From contig JAJTEW010000004.1 of NCBI GenBank assembly GCA_021299875.1, forward strand, positions 62,001 through 126,000: a DNA stretch of 64,000 nucleotides, given 5' to 3'. Below the pieces are notes generated by a model. It was given only the letters and a program-made list of their open reading frames with translations, was not told where the DNA came from and made no database searches. The position numbers and the translations under genes are program-made. Source of the stretch: Comamonadaceae bacterium (lineage in GTDB: Bacteria; Pseudomonadota; Gammaproteobacteria; Burkholderiales; Burkholderiaceae_C). This document shows, in pieces, positions 8,669 through 16,801 of the stretch (the first letter of the stretch is position 1; each line of letters starts with the position of its first letter).

Positions 8669-10008
8669 GCCCCACAGCTCAGCCACGCATGAAGCTGGCC
8701 ATCGTGGGCTCGGGCATTTCAGGTCTCGCCGTGGCCCACACCCTGAAAGACCATGCCGACATCACCGTGTTCGAGGCGGGCGACTACTTTGGCGGCCACA
8801 CCCACACGGTGGACATCACCCTGCCCACACCGCAAGGCATGGTCACGCACGGGGTGGACACGGGTTTTTTGGTGTTCAACGAGCGCACCTACCCCAACCT
8901 GATCAACTTGTTTGCTGAATTGAATGTCGAGACCGCCCCGTCCGACATGTCGTTTTCGGTCAAGGTGCCGGGCGCGCTGAATGGCAAAACCCTGGAGTGG
9001 AGCGGCACCGACCTGAACAGCGTGTTCGCGCAGCGCGGCAATCTGGTCAACCCGCGTTTTTGGCGCATGCTGGCCGACGTGATGCGCTTCAATGCCCTGT
9101 GCACCCGCATCGCCAAAGAGCAGCGCGAAAAAGAGCTGCAGCAGCCGCTGTCGGACTTTTTGCGCACCCACAAGTTCAGCGAGCCGTTTCGTGATTGGTA
9201 TTTCCTGCCCATGCTGGGCTGTATATGGAGTTGCCCCACCGACCAGATGCTGCAGTTCCCCGTGGCGACCATGATTCGGTTTTGCCACAACCATGGCCTG
9301 ATTCAGGTGACCAACCGCCCCCAGTGGTTCAGCGTGGTGGGTGGTGCCCGCCACTACGTCGAAAAGATTTTGGCAGGCGTGCACGACAAACGCCTGAACA
9401 CACCCGTGCGCTTGATCGAGCGTGACGCACAGGGCGTGCGCGTCATCACCGATGGCCACGCCGAGCGTTTTGACCAAGTGGTCATGGCCACCCACACCGA
9501 CCAGGCGCTGGGCTTGCTGCGCGAGGCCTCTGGCGAAGAGCGCAGCTTGCTGGGGGCTATTCGCTACCAAGCCAACCGCGCCGTGCTGCACACCGATGCC
9601 AGCGTGTTGCCTGCCCACCCCAAAACCTGGGCCGCGTGGAATTACGAGCGCGCTGCCAACAGCGAACGCGAATCCTCTCGGGTGTGCCTGCACTACTTGC
9701 TCAACCGCTTGCAACGCATTCCGTTTGCGCAGCCGGTGGTGGTCTCGCTCAACCCTTTGCAGGACATCGATCCGGACACCATCGTGGGTGAATACGACTA
9801 CGCCCACCCGGTGTTTGATGTGGCCGCCATCGAGGCGCAAAAGCGCTTGCCCTTGTTGCAAGGCCAGCAGCACACCTGGTATGCCGGCGCCTGGACGGGT
9901 TATGGCTTTCACGAAGACGGCCTGAAATCGGGCCTGCAAGTGGGCCGCGCTTTGCTCAAACTCATCCACGAACAGGCCAGCCCTGTTCAGGACAGACTGG
10001 CCGCATGA
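8665..10008 (+). CDS. FAD-dependent amine-oxidase-like oxidoreductase
   Basis: 447-residue flavoprotein with an N-terminal dinucleotide-binding motif (LAIVGSGISGLAVAHTL, residues 11-27) and acidic residue of the second strand in VFEAGD. The DTGFLVFNERTYPNL, MLGCIWSCPTDQMLQFP and WYAGAWTGYGFHEDGLKSG blocks identify the NAD/FAD oxidoreductase that is regularly found next to DUF1365 and Cfa-like genes. In Rhodobacter related genes sit in the RpoE-ChrR singlet-oxygen regulon. A role in oxidising or desaturating methylated fatty acyl chains is plausible but inferred. It is coupled to both neighbours by ATGA overlaps. Confidence 0.87.
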   Translation: MSPTAQPRMKLAIVGSGISGLAVAHTLKDHADITVFEAGDYFGGHTHTVDITLPTPQGMVTHGVDTGFLVFNERTYPNLINLFAELNVETAPSDMSFSVKVPGALNGKTLEWSGTDLNSVFAQRGNLVNPRFWRMLADVMRFNALCTRIAKEQREKELQQPLSDFLRTHKFSEPFRDWYFLPMLGCIWSCPTDQMLQFPVATMIRFCHNHGLIQVTNRPQWFSVVGGARHYVEKILAGVHDKRLNTPVRLIERDAQGVRVITDGHAERFDQVVMATHTDQALGLLREASGEERSLLGAIRYQANRAVLHTDASVLPAHPKTWAAWNYERAANSERESSRVCLHYLLNRLQRIPFAQPVVVSLNPLQDIDPDTIVGEYDYAHPVFDVAAIEAQKRLPLLQGQQHTWYAGAWTGYGFHEDGLKSGLQVGRALLKLIHEQASPVQDRLAA

Positions 10009-10796
10009 CACCCACCCCCGTCAACGCCAACACCGCGCTCATCGGCTGGGGCCAGGTGCGCCACACGCGCCACCGCCCGGCACACCACGCTTTCGCCTAC
10101 ACCACCGCATTTTTGATGCTGCCCATGCGCAGCGTGCAAACCGGTCGTTGCAAGACGGGATTGGCCATCAACCGCCGCGCCTGGTTTGCCTTTCACGATG
10201 CCGACCACGGCGATGGGCGTCCCGCAGAGACCGGCGGGGCCTTGGCTTGGCTCGATGCCTTGCTGAACAAAGAAGGCATCCATGACGCCACAGGCGAGGT
10301 CTGGCTGCAAGCATTTCCCCGCGTGCTGGGCCATGCCTTCAAGCCGGTCAGCTTTTGGTACGCGCACCGCGCCGATGGCGGTTTGGCCGCCATCGTGGCC
10401 GAAGTGAACAACACCTTTGGTGAGCGCCACTGTTACCTGTTGCCCGCGCCGCAATACGGCCAAACCATGCTGGCCCACAAGGTGTTCCATGTCTCGCCCT
10501 TTTGCGATGTACAAGGCGAGTACCGCTTCCGATTCATGCGCGTGACACACGGCGGGCAAGACCGCATCGTGGCGCGTGTGGACCACGGCGATGCCAACGG
10601 CCCCTTGATCGACACCAGCTGGAGCGGCGTGCTCGAACCCGCCACCACGGCAGCCCTGCGCCGCGTGATGTGGCGCTTTCCGCTGCTGACGTTTGGTGTG
10701 GTGGCACGCATCCATTGGCACGCCCTCTTGCTTTGGTTGAAAAAAGTGCCGTTTTGGCGCAAGCCTGAACCGCCCCGCGATTTTGTGACCCGATGA
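10005..10796 (+). CDS. DUF1365 family protein
   Basis: 263-residue DUF1365 protein. Recognisable blocks are GQVRHTRHRPAHHAFAY near the N-terminus, FPRVLGHAFKPVSFWYAHR, AEVNNTFGERHCYLL, HKVFHVSPFCDVQGEYRFRF and the C-terminal LWLKKVPFW. No catalytic mechanism is established for the family to my knowledge, but it is nearly always encoded between the FAD oxidoreductase and the Cfa-like methyltransferase, as here, and is implicated in unusual fatty acid formation. Start and stop overlap the neighbouring genes by ATGA, so stoichiometric expression with them is likely. Confidence 0.87.
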   Translation: MTPTPVNANTALIGWGQVRHTRHRPAHHAFAYTTAFLMLPMRSVQTGRCKTGLAINRRAWFAFHDADHGDGRPAETGGALAWLDALLNKEGIHDATGEVWLQAFPRVLGHAFKPVSFWYAHRADGGLAAIVAEVNNTFGERHCYLLPAPQYGQTMLAHKVFHVSPFCDVQGEYRFRFMRVTHGGQDRIVARVDHGDANGPLIDTSWSGVLEPATTAALRRVMWRFPLLTFGVVARIHWHALLLWLKKVPFWRKPEPPRDFVTR

Positions 10797-12067
10797 ACAC
10801 TGGACCCCACCGGATGCCACCCTCCATGAAGACTGCCGACCATGCCCACGCCTTGGGCCACCGCACCGCCACCATTTCACACGCCAGCCTGCCCAAATCT
10901 GCTGCACGCTTGCTGAGCCTGTTGACGCGCCTGAAGATGGGCACGCTCACGGTGCACGCACCCGATGGCAACAACCAGGTCTTTGGGACTCACGAAGCCC
11001 CGTTTGCGGCTTTGCACATCCACCGTTGGGACATGTGCGCCGAGGTGCTCAAATCGGGTGACATTGGTTTTGCCGAGGGCTACATGGCCGGCGACTGGAC
11101 CACCCCCGACCTGGCCGCCCTGTTGCGCTTGACGATTGCCAACCGCGACCACATCGAGAGCGCCATTTATGGCCATTGGTTGGGGCGTTTGTTCTACCGC
11201 ATCAAACACCTGCTCAACCGCAACAACCGGACCAACAGCCGCAAAAACATCCACGCCCATTACGACCTGGGCAATGCGTTTTACGAGCTGTGGCTGGACG
11301 GCACGATGAACTACTCGTCAGCCTGGTTTGAGGGCGATCACAGCCAAGACATGGCGCAGGCCCAAAAAGCCAAGGTGCGCCGCGCCCTGCGCATGGTGAA
11401 CGCCAAGCCTGGCGACCGGGTGCTGGAAATCGGTTGCGGCTGGGGCGCATTGGCCGAAGCGGCCACCACCGAGTTTGGGGTGCACATCACGGGCGTGACC
11501 TTGTCCACCGAACAGTTGGCTTTTGCCAATGCCCGCATGCAATCGCACGGCGTGCAACAACAAGCGGATTTGCGCCTGCAAGACTACCGTGACATCCACG
11601 ACGGTCCGTACGACGCGGTGTGCTCGATCGAGATGATCGAGGCGGTCGGCCAAGAATACTGGCCCACCTATTTTCAAACCATCAGCCGCATGCTCAAGCC
11701 CGGTGGCCGCGCCTGTGTGCAAAGCATCACGATCGACGACCGCTTTTTTGAGCGCTACTTGCAATCGACCGACTTCATCCAGCAGTACATCTTTCCAGGG
11801 GGGTGCTTGCCCAGCCCCAGCGAGTTCCGCAAGCAAGCGCAAGCGGCCGGGTTGCAGGTGGTCGATGAGCTGAAGTTCGGCCCCGACTATGCCGAGACCC
11901 TGCGCCGCTGGCGAGAAAGTTTCATGGCGCAGCTGGACACCGTTCGAACGCTGAAATTTGACGACCGCTTCATCCGTTTGTGGTCCTTTTATCTGGCTTA
12001 TTGCGAAGCTGCGTTCGATGAGGCCAGCATCGACGTGGTGCAGTTCACCTTGGCCAAACCGGGCTGA
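10793..12067 (+). CDS. Cyclopropane-fatty-acid-synthase-like SAM methyltransferase
   Basis: 424-residue class I SAM methyltransferase of the CFA synthase family. HYDLGNAFYELWLD (156-169) and the SAM motif VLEIGCGWGALAE (210-222) are clear, as are YLQSTDFIQQYIFPGGCLPS and FGPDYAETLRRWRESF. In true CFA synthases a bicarbonate-binding Cys follows the tyrosine of the YTC motif (Cys139 in E. coli); here the corresponding text is NYSSAWF, with Ser176. Together with the DUF1365 and FAD partners this points to a phospholipid acyl methyltransferase of the furan or methylated fatty acid type (UfaM-like) rather than a cyclopropane synthase. That function is inferred. An internal ATG nine codons in is an alternative start. 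Confidence 0.87.
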   Translation: MNTGPHRMPPSMKTADHAHALGHRTATISHASLPKSAARLLSLLTRLKMGTLTVHAPDGNNQVFGTHEAPFAALHIHRWDMCAEVLKSGDIGFAEGYMAGDWTTPDLAALLRLTIANRDHIESAIYGHWLGRLFYRIKHLLNRNNRTNSRKNIHAHYDLGNAFYELWLDGTMNYSSAWFEGDHSQDMAQAQKAKVRRALRMVNAKPGDRVLEIGCGWGALAEAATTEFGVHITGVTLSTEQLAFANARMQSHGVQQQADLRLQDYRDIHDGPYDAVCSIEMIEAVGQEYWPTYFQTISRMLKPGGRACVQSITIDDRFFERYLQSTDFIQQYIFPGGCLPSPSEFRKQAQAAGLQVVDELKFGPDYAETLRRWRESFMAQLDTVRTLKFDDRFIRLWSFYLAYCEAAFDEASIDVVQFTLAKPG

Positions 12068-12072
12068 CCCTC

Positions 12073-12687
12073 ATGCACACCCCAGTGACCACACGCACCT
12101 CGTTGTGGCTGATTCAAATCAGCTGGCGCAGCGGCTTTTTCCTTGTCTTTGGGTGTGGTCTGCTTGGCGCAGCACAGGCCCAAAGCACCAGTGTGGCCAG
12201 CCCCAACGCCGCCTACAGCCGCCCCGAAGTGACAGGCTTGGGCGGTGTGGTGCCCACCGCGCCGGTGCGCTTGCGGGTTTGGGGGTTTGAGGTGTACGAC
12301 GCACGGCTTTGGACGCCCCGCGGTTTCCGTTACGGCCAAGCCCTGCAGCAGCCTTTTGCCCTTGAGCTGCAATACCTGCGCAAACTAGAGGGCTCGGCCA
12401 TTGCCAGCCGTTCGATTGACGAGATGCGCCGGGTGGGCAGCTTCACCGATGCACAAGCCCAAGCTTGGCTGGTGGCCATGCGCGAGCTGTTTCCCAACGT
12501 GAGCGCGGGAGAACGCATCACAGGTGTCAATCTGCCCGGTGAAGGGGCCGAATTTTGGGTCAATGGCCAACGCGTTGGCGTCGTCAAAGACGTGAATTTT
12601 GCGCGCTTGTTTTTCGGCATCTGGCTCGATGAACGCACCTCTGAGCCGAAGATGCGTGCGCAACTCTTGCAAGGCCTGCAACCGTGA
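12073..12687 (+). CDS. Chalcone-isomerase-like exported protein
   Basis: 204-residue protein with a hydrophobic N-terminal export signal ending near AAQAQS (residue 37). The mature part shows the chalcone-isomerase-like fold markers RLRVWGFEVYDARLW, FALELQYLRKLEGSAIASRSIDEMRR and NLPGEGAEFWVNGQRVG. Bacterial members of this fold are not known to make flavonoids and may bind fatty acids, as plant FAP proteins of the fold do. It starts five bases after the Cfa-like stop and overlaps the transporter start by ATGA. A periplasmic lipid-handling role within this operon is a reasonable guess. Confidence 0.8.
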   Translation: MHTPVTTRTSLWLIQISWRSGFFLVFGCGLLGAAQAQSTSVASPNAAYSRPEVTGLGGVVPTAPVRLRVWGFEVYDARLWTPRGFRYGQALQQPFALELQYLRKLEGSAIASRSIDEMRRVGSFTDAQAQAWLVAMRELFPNVSAGERITGVNLPGEGAEFWVNGQRVGVVKDVNFARLFFGIWLDERTSEPKMRAQLLQGLQP

Positions 12688-14012
12688 ATGACATGCCAAC
12701 GGTGACCCCCAGCGCTGTGCAGCGCAAGACCTCGGCAGCCTATGGCTTGCTGGGCTTGCCTTTGGCGTTTGTGGCTTTGCCGGTTTATGTGCATTTGCCC
12801 AACCTGTATGCGCAGCAGTATGGCGTGCCCCTGGCGGCCCTGGGCGCGGTGCTTTTGCTCAGCCGCAGCATCGATGCGGTGGTGGACCCTTGGCTAGGCC
12901 GCTTTGGCGACCGCTTGTACCGCCACTCTTGGCAAGCGGTCTGGGTGGCTGCCTTGCTCTTGGCCACCGTGGTGGCGCTGGGCTTTGCGGCCCTGTTTTT
13001 CCCACCGGCTGCGTCTTTATCGCCTGCGGGCTTGTTGGGGTGGGTGGCCTGCGCCTTGACACTCAGCCACCTGGCCTACAGCGGTCTGGGCATCTTGCAC
13101 CAAGCCTGGGCAGCACGCCAAGGCGGCGGCGGCATCGCACAAAGCCGCTGGGTGGCTTGGCGCGAAGGTTTCGCTTTGGTGGGCGTGTTGATGGCTTCAG
13201 CTCTCCCGGCGATTTGGGGCTGGGAGTTGACCACCGCATTGCTGGTGGTGATGCTGGCGCTCGGCTTGGTCACTTGGCAGCGCACAGCCCAACAAGCACC
13301 GGAAGTCCTTGCCCCGGCAGACGCGGGTGCACAGGCCAGCAGCCTTTGGCAACCGTGGAAGCACGTCGGTTTTCGGCGTCTGTTGTTGGTGTTCATGATC
13401 AATGGACTGGCCAGCGCCGTGCCCGCCACGCTGGTGCTGTTTTTTGTGCAAGACCTGTTGCAAGCGCCCAAGGCCATGGAGCCGCTGTTTTTGGGTTTGT
13501 ACTTTGCCGCCGGGGCGCTGTCGTTTCCGCTGTGGCTCAAGGTGATTGACCGCATCGGTCTGCTGCGCAGTTGGGCCACTGGCATGACTTTGTCGGTGCT
13601 GGCTTTTGTGAGTGTCATCGCGCTGGGCGCGGGCGACACCACCGGTTTTTTGGTGGTGTGTGCCTTGTCGGGCATGGCGCTGGGCGCAGACCTCACGGTG
13701 CCCGGGGCTTTGCTCAACCAGTTGATTGACCGCTGTGGCGAGCGCGGCCGCACAGACGGCGCCTTCATGGGCTGGTGGAATCTGGCCACCAAACTCAATT
13801 TGGCTTTGGCCGCTGGGCTGTCGCTGCCTTTGCTGGGCCTGTGGGGCTATGCGCCAGGCCAGCAAGACGCCGATGCCGTGATGGCGCTGGGCCTGGCTTA
13901 TGGCCTGCTGCCTTGCGTGCTCAAGTTGTTGGCAGGGCTGGCTTTGTACGTCAGCCTGATGCGCCCGCCTGATTTGATTTTGGGGCCTGCAAAGGCCCAA
14001 CCTTCGGCATGA
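12684..14012 (+). CDS. MFS transporter, GPH/MelB-like
   Basis: 442-residue integral membrane protein with about twelve hydrophobic segments. LPLAFVALPVYVHLPNLYAQQYG near the N-terminus and the early DAVVDPWLGRFGDR motif resemble glycoside-pentoside-hexuronide:cation symporters; GRTDGAFMGWWNLATKLNLALAAG near residue 355 is also typical. Members in this gene context have no known sugar substrate. Being encoded with lipid-modifying enzymes, it may flip or export a lipid or fatty acid product; this is inference. It is coupled to the upstream gene by an ATGA overlap. Confidence 0.85.
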   Translation: MNDMPTVTPSAVQRKTSAAYGLLGLPLAFVALPVYVHLPNLYAQQYGVPLAALGAVLLLSRSIDAVVDPWLGRFGDRLYRHSWQAVWVAALLLATVVALGFAALFFPPAASLSPAGLLGWVACALTLSHLAYSGLGILHQAWAARQGGGGIAQSRWVAWREGFALVGVLMASALPAIWGWELTTALLVVMLALGLVTWQRTAQQAPEVLAPADAGAQASSLWQPWKHVGFRRLLLVFMINGLASAVPATLVLFFVQDLLQAPKAMEPLFLGLYFAAGALSFPLWLKVIDRIGLLRSWATGMTLSVLAFVSVIALGAGDTTGFLVVCALSGMALGADLTVPGALLNQLIDRCGERGRTDGAFMGWWNLATKLNLALAAGLSLPLLGLWGYAPGQQDADAVMALGLAYGLLPCVLKLLAGLALYVSLMRPPDLILGPAKAQPSA

Positions 14013-14044
14013 GCCGCTTTGAATGTAGACAACGGGAGTCCTCC

Positions 14045-14638
14045 ATGCGCCATCCAAACGCCATGATCCACCGCCGCACGGCTTTGACCCGTCTGGGCGC
14101 CTTGTCCATGGTGGCCAGCACGCCCTTTTTGGCCAGCTGCGCCGGGCCCCAAGTGCAAAACTACGCCCAGGAAAAACCCGTCCTGGATTTGCGCACGTTT
14201 TTCACCGGCACCATTGACGCTTGGGGCGTGTTCACCGACCGCAGTGGCCAAGTGGTCAAACGCTTCACCGTGGTCATGGATTGCACCTGGAATGGCGACG
14301 AGGGCGTGCTGGACGAAGCCTTTGTGTATTCGGACGGGACGACGCAGCGCCGCATCTGGAGGCTCAAAGCCGGCCCCAACGGTTCTTACACGGGACGTGC
14401 CGACGATGTGGTGGGCGATGCCAAGGGCCAAGTCAGTGGCAACGCATTTCGCTGGGGCTATACCCTGGCATTGCCTGTTGATGGTCGGGTCTGGAACGTC
14501 GATTTTGACGACTGGATGTTCTTGATGGATGACCGCGTCATGCTCAACAAAGCCACCATGAGCAAATGGGGCGTGAAGCTGGGCGAGGTCACTTTGTCGT
14601 TCACGCGGCGCACGCCTTTGGCGGCCAAGTCGGGTTGA
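14045..14638 (+). CDS. DUF3833 lipoprotein
   Basis: 197-residue DUF3833 protein. The N-terminus has a twin-arginine-like and lipoprotein signal: HRRTALTRLGALSMVAS followed by the lipobox LASC, so the mature protein should be membrane-anchored. The lipocalin-like body shows DAWGVFTDRSGQVVKRFTV, GDEGVLDEAF and WNVDFDDWMFLMDDRVMLNKA. An ATG at 14009 overlaps the upstream stop by ATGA and could also be the start, but GGGAG seven bases upstream of 14045 and the compact signal favour the downstream ATG. The gene family is regularly found in Cfa/DUF1365 loci; its role is unknown. Confidence 0.83.
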   Translation: MRHPNAMIHRRTALTRLGALSMVASTPFLASCAGPQVQNYAQEKPVLDLRTFFTGTIDAWGVFTDRSGQVVKRFTVVMDCTWNGDEGVLDEAFVYSDGTTQRRIWRLKAGPNGSYTGRADDVVGDAKGQVSGNAFRWGYTLALPVDGRVWNVDFDDWMFLMDDRVMLNKATMSKWGVKLGEVTLSFTRRTPLAAKSG

Positions 14639-15519
14639 TGCGCATGAACCCCAACCCCTCCAACACGGGACTCAACGCCATGGGCGCGGTGCTGACATCT
14701 GCCTCGCTGCAGGCCGATATGGCCACACCCAAAGTCGGACCGCAAACCACAGGTGTCGCGCCATCGCACGCCAAACCAGCGCCACGCAGCTGGTTGCAAC
14801 TGAACACCCCCATGGCCGATTGGCAAGGCCGCCGAGTCTGGTTGGTGGGCGCCTCCACCGGCATTGGCCTGTCTTGTGCCCAAGCACTGCGCACGGCGGG
14901 TGCCCACGTGATCGTGTCAGCAGTGCAATGGCGTGCGCTGGATGTGAGCGACCCAGAACAAGTGCACGCCACCGCCAAAGCCCTGCAAGCCGAAGGACCG
15001 CTGGACTTGGTGGTTTATGCCGCAGGCTACTACCGCGCCCAACGCGCCACGGCCATCGATCTGGACGACTTGTTGCAACACGACAAAGTCAACTACCAAG
15101 GCGCGTTGCAGGTCCTCCATGCGGTGCTGCCCGGCATGCTGGCACGCCAGAGCGGTCACATCAGTTTGCTCAGCAGTGTGGCCGGTTGGCGCGGGCTGCC
15201 CAATGGTTTGGCCTATGGCCCCACCAAAGCGGCCCTCACGCATTTGGCCGAGACCCTCTACATGGACTTGCAAGACCAAGGCATTGGCGTGAGCGTGGTC
15301 AACCCTGGTTTTGTGGCCACACCGCTCACGGCCCAAAACCAATTCACCATGCCGGCCTTGATCAGCCCAGAGCAAGCGGCCCAAGACATGCTCAAGGGCT
15401 GGGCTCAAGGACAGTTCGACATCCACTTTCCCAAACGCTTCACGCTGTGGCTCAAGTTGCTGCGCTTGCTGCCCTACCGTTTGTACTTTCCGCTGGTGCG
15501 CAAGTTCACCGGGCTGTGA
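14638..15519 (+). CDS. Short-chain dehydrogenase/reductase with shortened Rossmann segment
   Basis: 293-residue SDR. The cofactor motif GASTGIG is present, the catalytic serine lies in LLSSVAGW, and the active site YGPTK supplies Tyr and Lys. There is an N-terminal extension of about 55 residues without a clear fold before the Rossmann domain. Directly after the second strand (VIVSA) the sequence jumps to VQWRALDVSD, so the usual helix and loop of about twenty residues appear to be missing. The start ATG shares one base with the upstream TGA stop (TGATG). The C-terminal KRFTLWLKLLRLLPYRLYF is amphipathic and may be membrane-associated. It belongs to the lipid-modification operon. Confidence 0.83.
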   Translation: MRMNPNPSNTGLNAMGAVLTSASLQADMATPKVGPQTTGVAPSHAKPAPRSWLQLNTPMADWQGRRVWLVGASTGIGLSCAQALRTAGAHVIVSAVQWRALDVSDPEQVHATAKALQAEGPLDLVVYAAGYYRAQRATAIDLDDLLQHDKVNYQGALQVLHAVLPGMLARQSGHISLLSSVAGWRGLPNGLAYGPTKAALTHLAETLYMDLQDQGIGVSVVNPGFVATPLTAQNQFTMPALISPEQAAQDMLKGWAQGQFDIHFPKRFTLWLKLLRLLPYRLYFPLVRKFTGL

Positions 15520-15539
15520 ATCCGAATTGAAAGCTGATC

Positions 15540-15974
15540 ATGGACACCCGACAAGCCACGCAAAATCTGGCCACATTTTTTGAAACGCTGACCCCGCAAA
15601 GCATCTCTCGTTTGGGTGAGATTTACGCCGCCGAGGCCAGTTTCAAAGACCCGTTCAATGAGGTTCAGGGCTTGTCGGCCATCGAGGACATTTTTCGGCA
15701 CATGTACGTGGCTTTAGAAAAACCCCACTTTGTGGTGACGCAGCAGGTGGTGGACGGTCAACAGGCATTTTTGACGTGGGAGTTTCGCTTTCACTTCAAG
15801 CGCTTTGACACCCACACCCTGCAAGCCGTTCGAGGCGCCAGCCACGTGGTGTTCAACGCGCAAGGCTGGGTCACTTTGCACCGCGACTACTGGGATGCCG
15901 CCGAAGAGCTGTACGAAAAACTCCCGGTGGTGGGGGGCCTGATGCGCTGGCTCAAAAAACGCGCCAACACCTGA
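15540..15974 (+). CDS. NTF2-like (SnoaL-type) protein
   Basis: 144-residue protein of the nuclear transport factor 2-like superfamily, recognised from LGEIYAAEASFKDPFNEVQG, the IEDIFRHMYVAL helix and the final FHRDYWD-type strand (here LHRDYWDAAEELYE). It is the last gene of the nine-gene operon, 20 bases after the SDR stop. Such proteins accompany DUF3833 and Cfa-like genes in many proteobacteria and may bind or isomerise a hydrophobic intermediate. No catalytic residue assignment is possible from the sequence alone. Confidence 0.82.
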   Translation: MDTRQATQNLATFFETLTPQSISRLGEIYAAEASFKDPFNEVQGLSAIEDIFRHMYVALEKPHFVVTQQVVDGQQAFLTWEFRFHFKRFDTHTLQAVRGASHVVFNAQGWVTLHRDYWDAAEELYEKLPVVGGLMRWLKKRANT

Positions 15975-15977
15975 GCC

Positions 15978-15992
15978 CTGGCCAAAGGCCAG
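15978..15992. terminator. Stem-loop between convergent genes
   Basis: CTGGCC-AAA-GGCCAG is a perfect six-base-pair hairpin just after the NTF2-like stop and before the convergent ModA-like stop. There is no T tract, so it is only a candidate bidirectional terminator. Confidence 0.35.
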
Positions 15993-15997
15993 CGGCA

Positions 15998-16687
15998 TCA
16001 GAATTCAAAGCCCCCTTGCCGGCGCACCGCTTCGGAGGCGCTGCCGCTCAACAGATCGGACAACAGGTGTGCTTGCGCCGGGTTTTGCGAACCCGTGCAA
16101 ATGCCCAAGGTGTAATCGGTGCTCAACTCGAACTCGGCAGGCAGCACGTCGATCAGGTCCACGCCTTCGGTGTAGTTGATTTCGGTCACTTGTGTGCACC
16201 CAATCAAACCGCTCTCTTGGCTTTGGGCCATGGCAGTCATGGCCGTTGCGCCATTGGGGAAAACGCGGAAACGGCATTGCAGGCTTTCATTCAGGCCCAG
16301 CGCTTTGAGCACGTTCATGAAGTGGATGCCGGCCGTGGCCTTTTCAGGGTCCGGAAAATAAATGCCTTGGGCTGCGCTCATGGCGGCGTGCAATTGAGCA
16401 CGCGTTTTGACACCAGGGTGTGCTGCGCCACTGCGCACGGCCACGCCAGTTTTGACCAAACCCAGCGAGCGTGCACTGCCAGGCACCACATGGCCCGAAG
16501 CGATCAACTGCTCGATCAACGGTTTGGTGAGGATGATGACGTCACAAGGCGCGCCGCCCAGCAGTTTGTCGCGCATCATGCCGACCGCGCTGAAGGTGCC
16601 GTCGATGCGGCTGCCAGAGGCTTTTTCGAATTCAGCCTGAACACCTTGGACCACGGCTGCTGCGGCGCCGCCACTCAATACATGCAT
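15998..16687 (-). CDS. ModA-like periplasmic-binding-fold protein without signal peptide
   Basis: 229-residue type II periplasmic-binding fold. MHVLSGGAAAAVVQGVQAEFEKASG is a ModA/ABC-type binding protein start, followed by SAVGMMRDKLLGGAPCDVIIL and a C-terminal LSTDYTLGICTGSQNP block. The coding frame begins at the fold itself: a TGA lies in frame a few codons upstream, so no export signal is encoded in the present sequence. It may act in the cytoplasm as a ligand sensor, or the signal has been lost. It lies downstream of the Bug/hydrolase block on the same strand, separated from it by about 114 bases. Ligand unknown. Confidence 0.75.
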   Translation of the reverse strand: MHVLSGGAAAAVVQGVQAEFEKASGSRIDGTFSAVGMMRDKLLGGAPCDVIILTKPLIEQLIASGHVVPGSARSLGLVKTGVAVRSGAAHPGVKTRAQLHAAMSAAQGIYFPDPEKATAGIHFMNVLKALGLNESLQCRFRVFPNGATAMTAMAQSQESGLIGCTQVTEINYTEGVDLIDVLPAEFELSTDYTLGICTGSQNPAQAHLLSDLLSGSASEAVRRQGGFEF

Positions 16688-16774
16688 GTTGTTCTCTCAG
16701 TTTAAGGAAGGTTTCGAATTTGCACCCGCTCATCGCTGGCTTCGGCACGACCAGCGTCCTCCTTGCGGGCACAC

Positions 16775-16790
16775 GGCGCAGGGCTGCGCC
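16775..16790. terminator. Weak GC-rich stem-loop downstream of a Bug gene
   Basis: GGCGCA-GGGC-TGCGCC forms a six-base-pair hairpin beyond the stop of the minus-strand Bug gene at 16802. No T tract is present; it could slow transcription before the ModA-like gene. Little else is recognisable in 16688-16801. Confidence 0.25.
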
Positions 16791-16801
16791 TCGCACAGGG
16801 A

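Noticed and set aside
12684-14012. MFS gene as a sugar symporter of a sugar-use operon
   Set aside because: All neighbours are lipid or stress genes and no sugar enzyme is present, so a sugar substrate is not supported.
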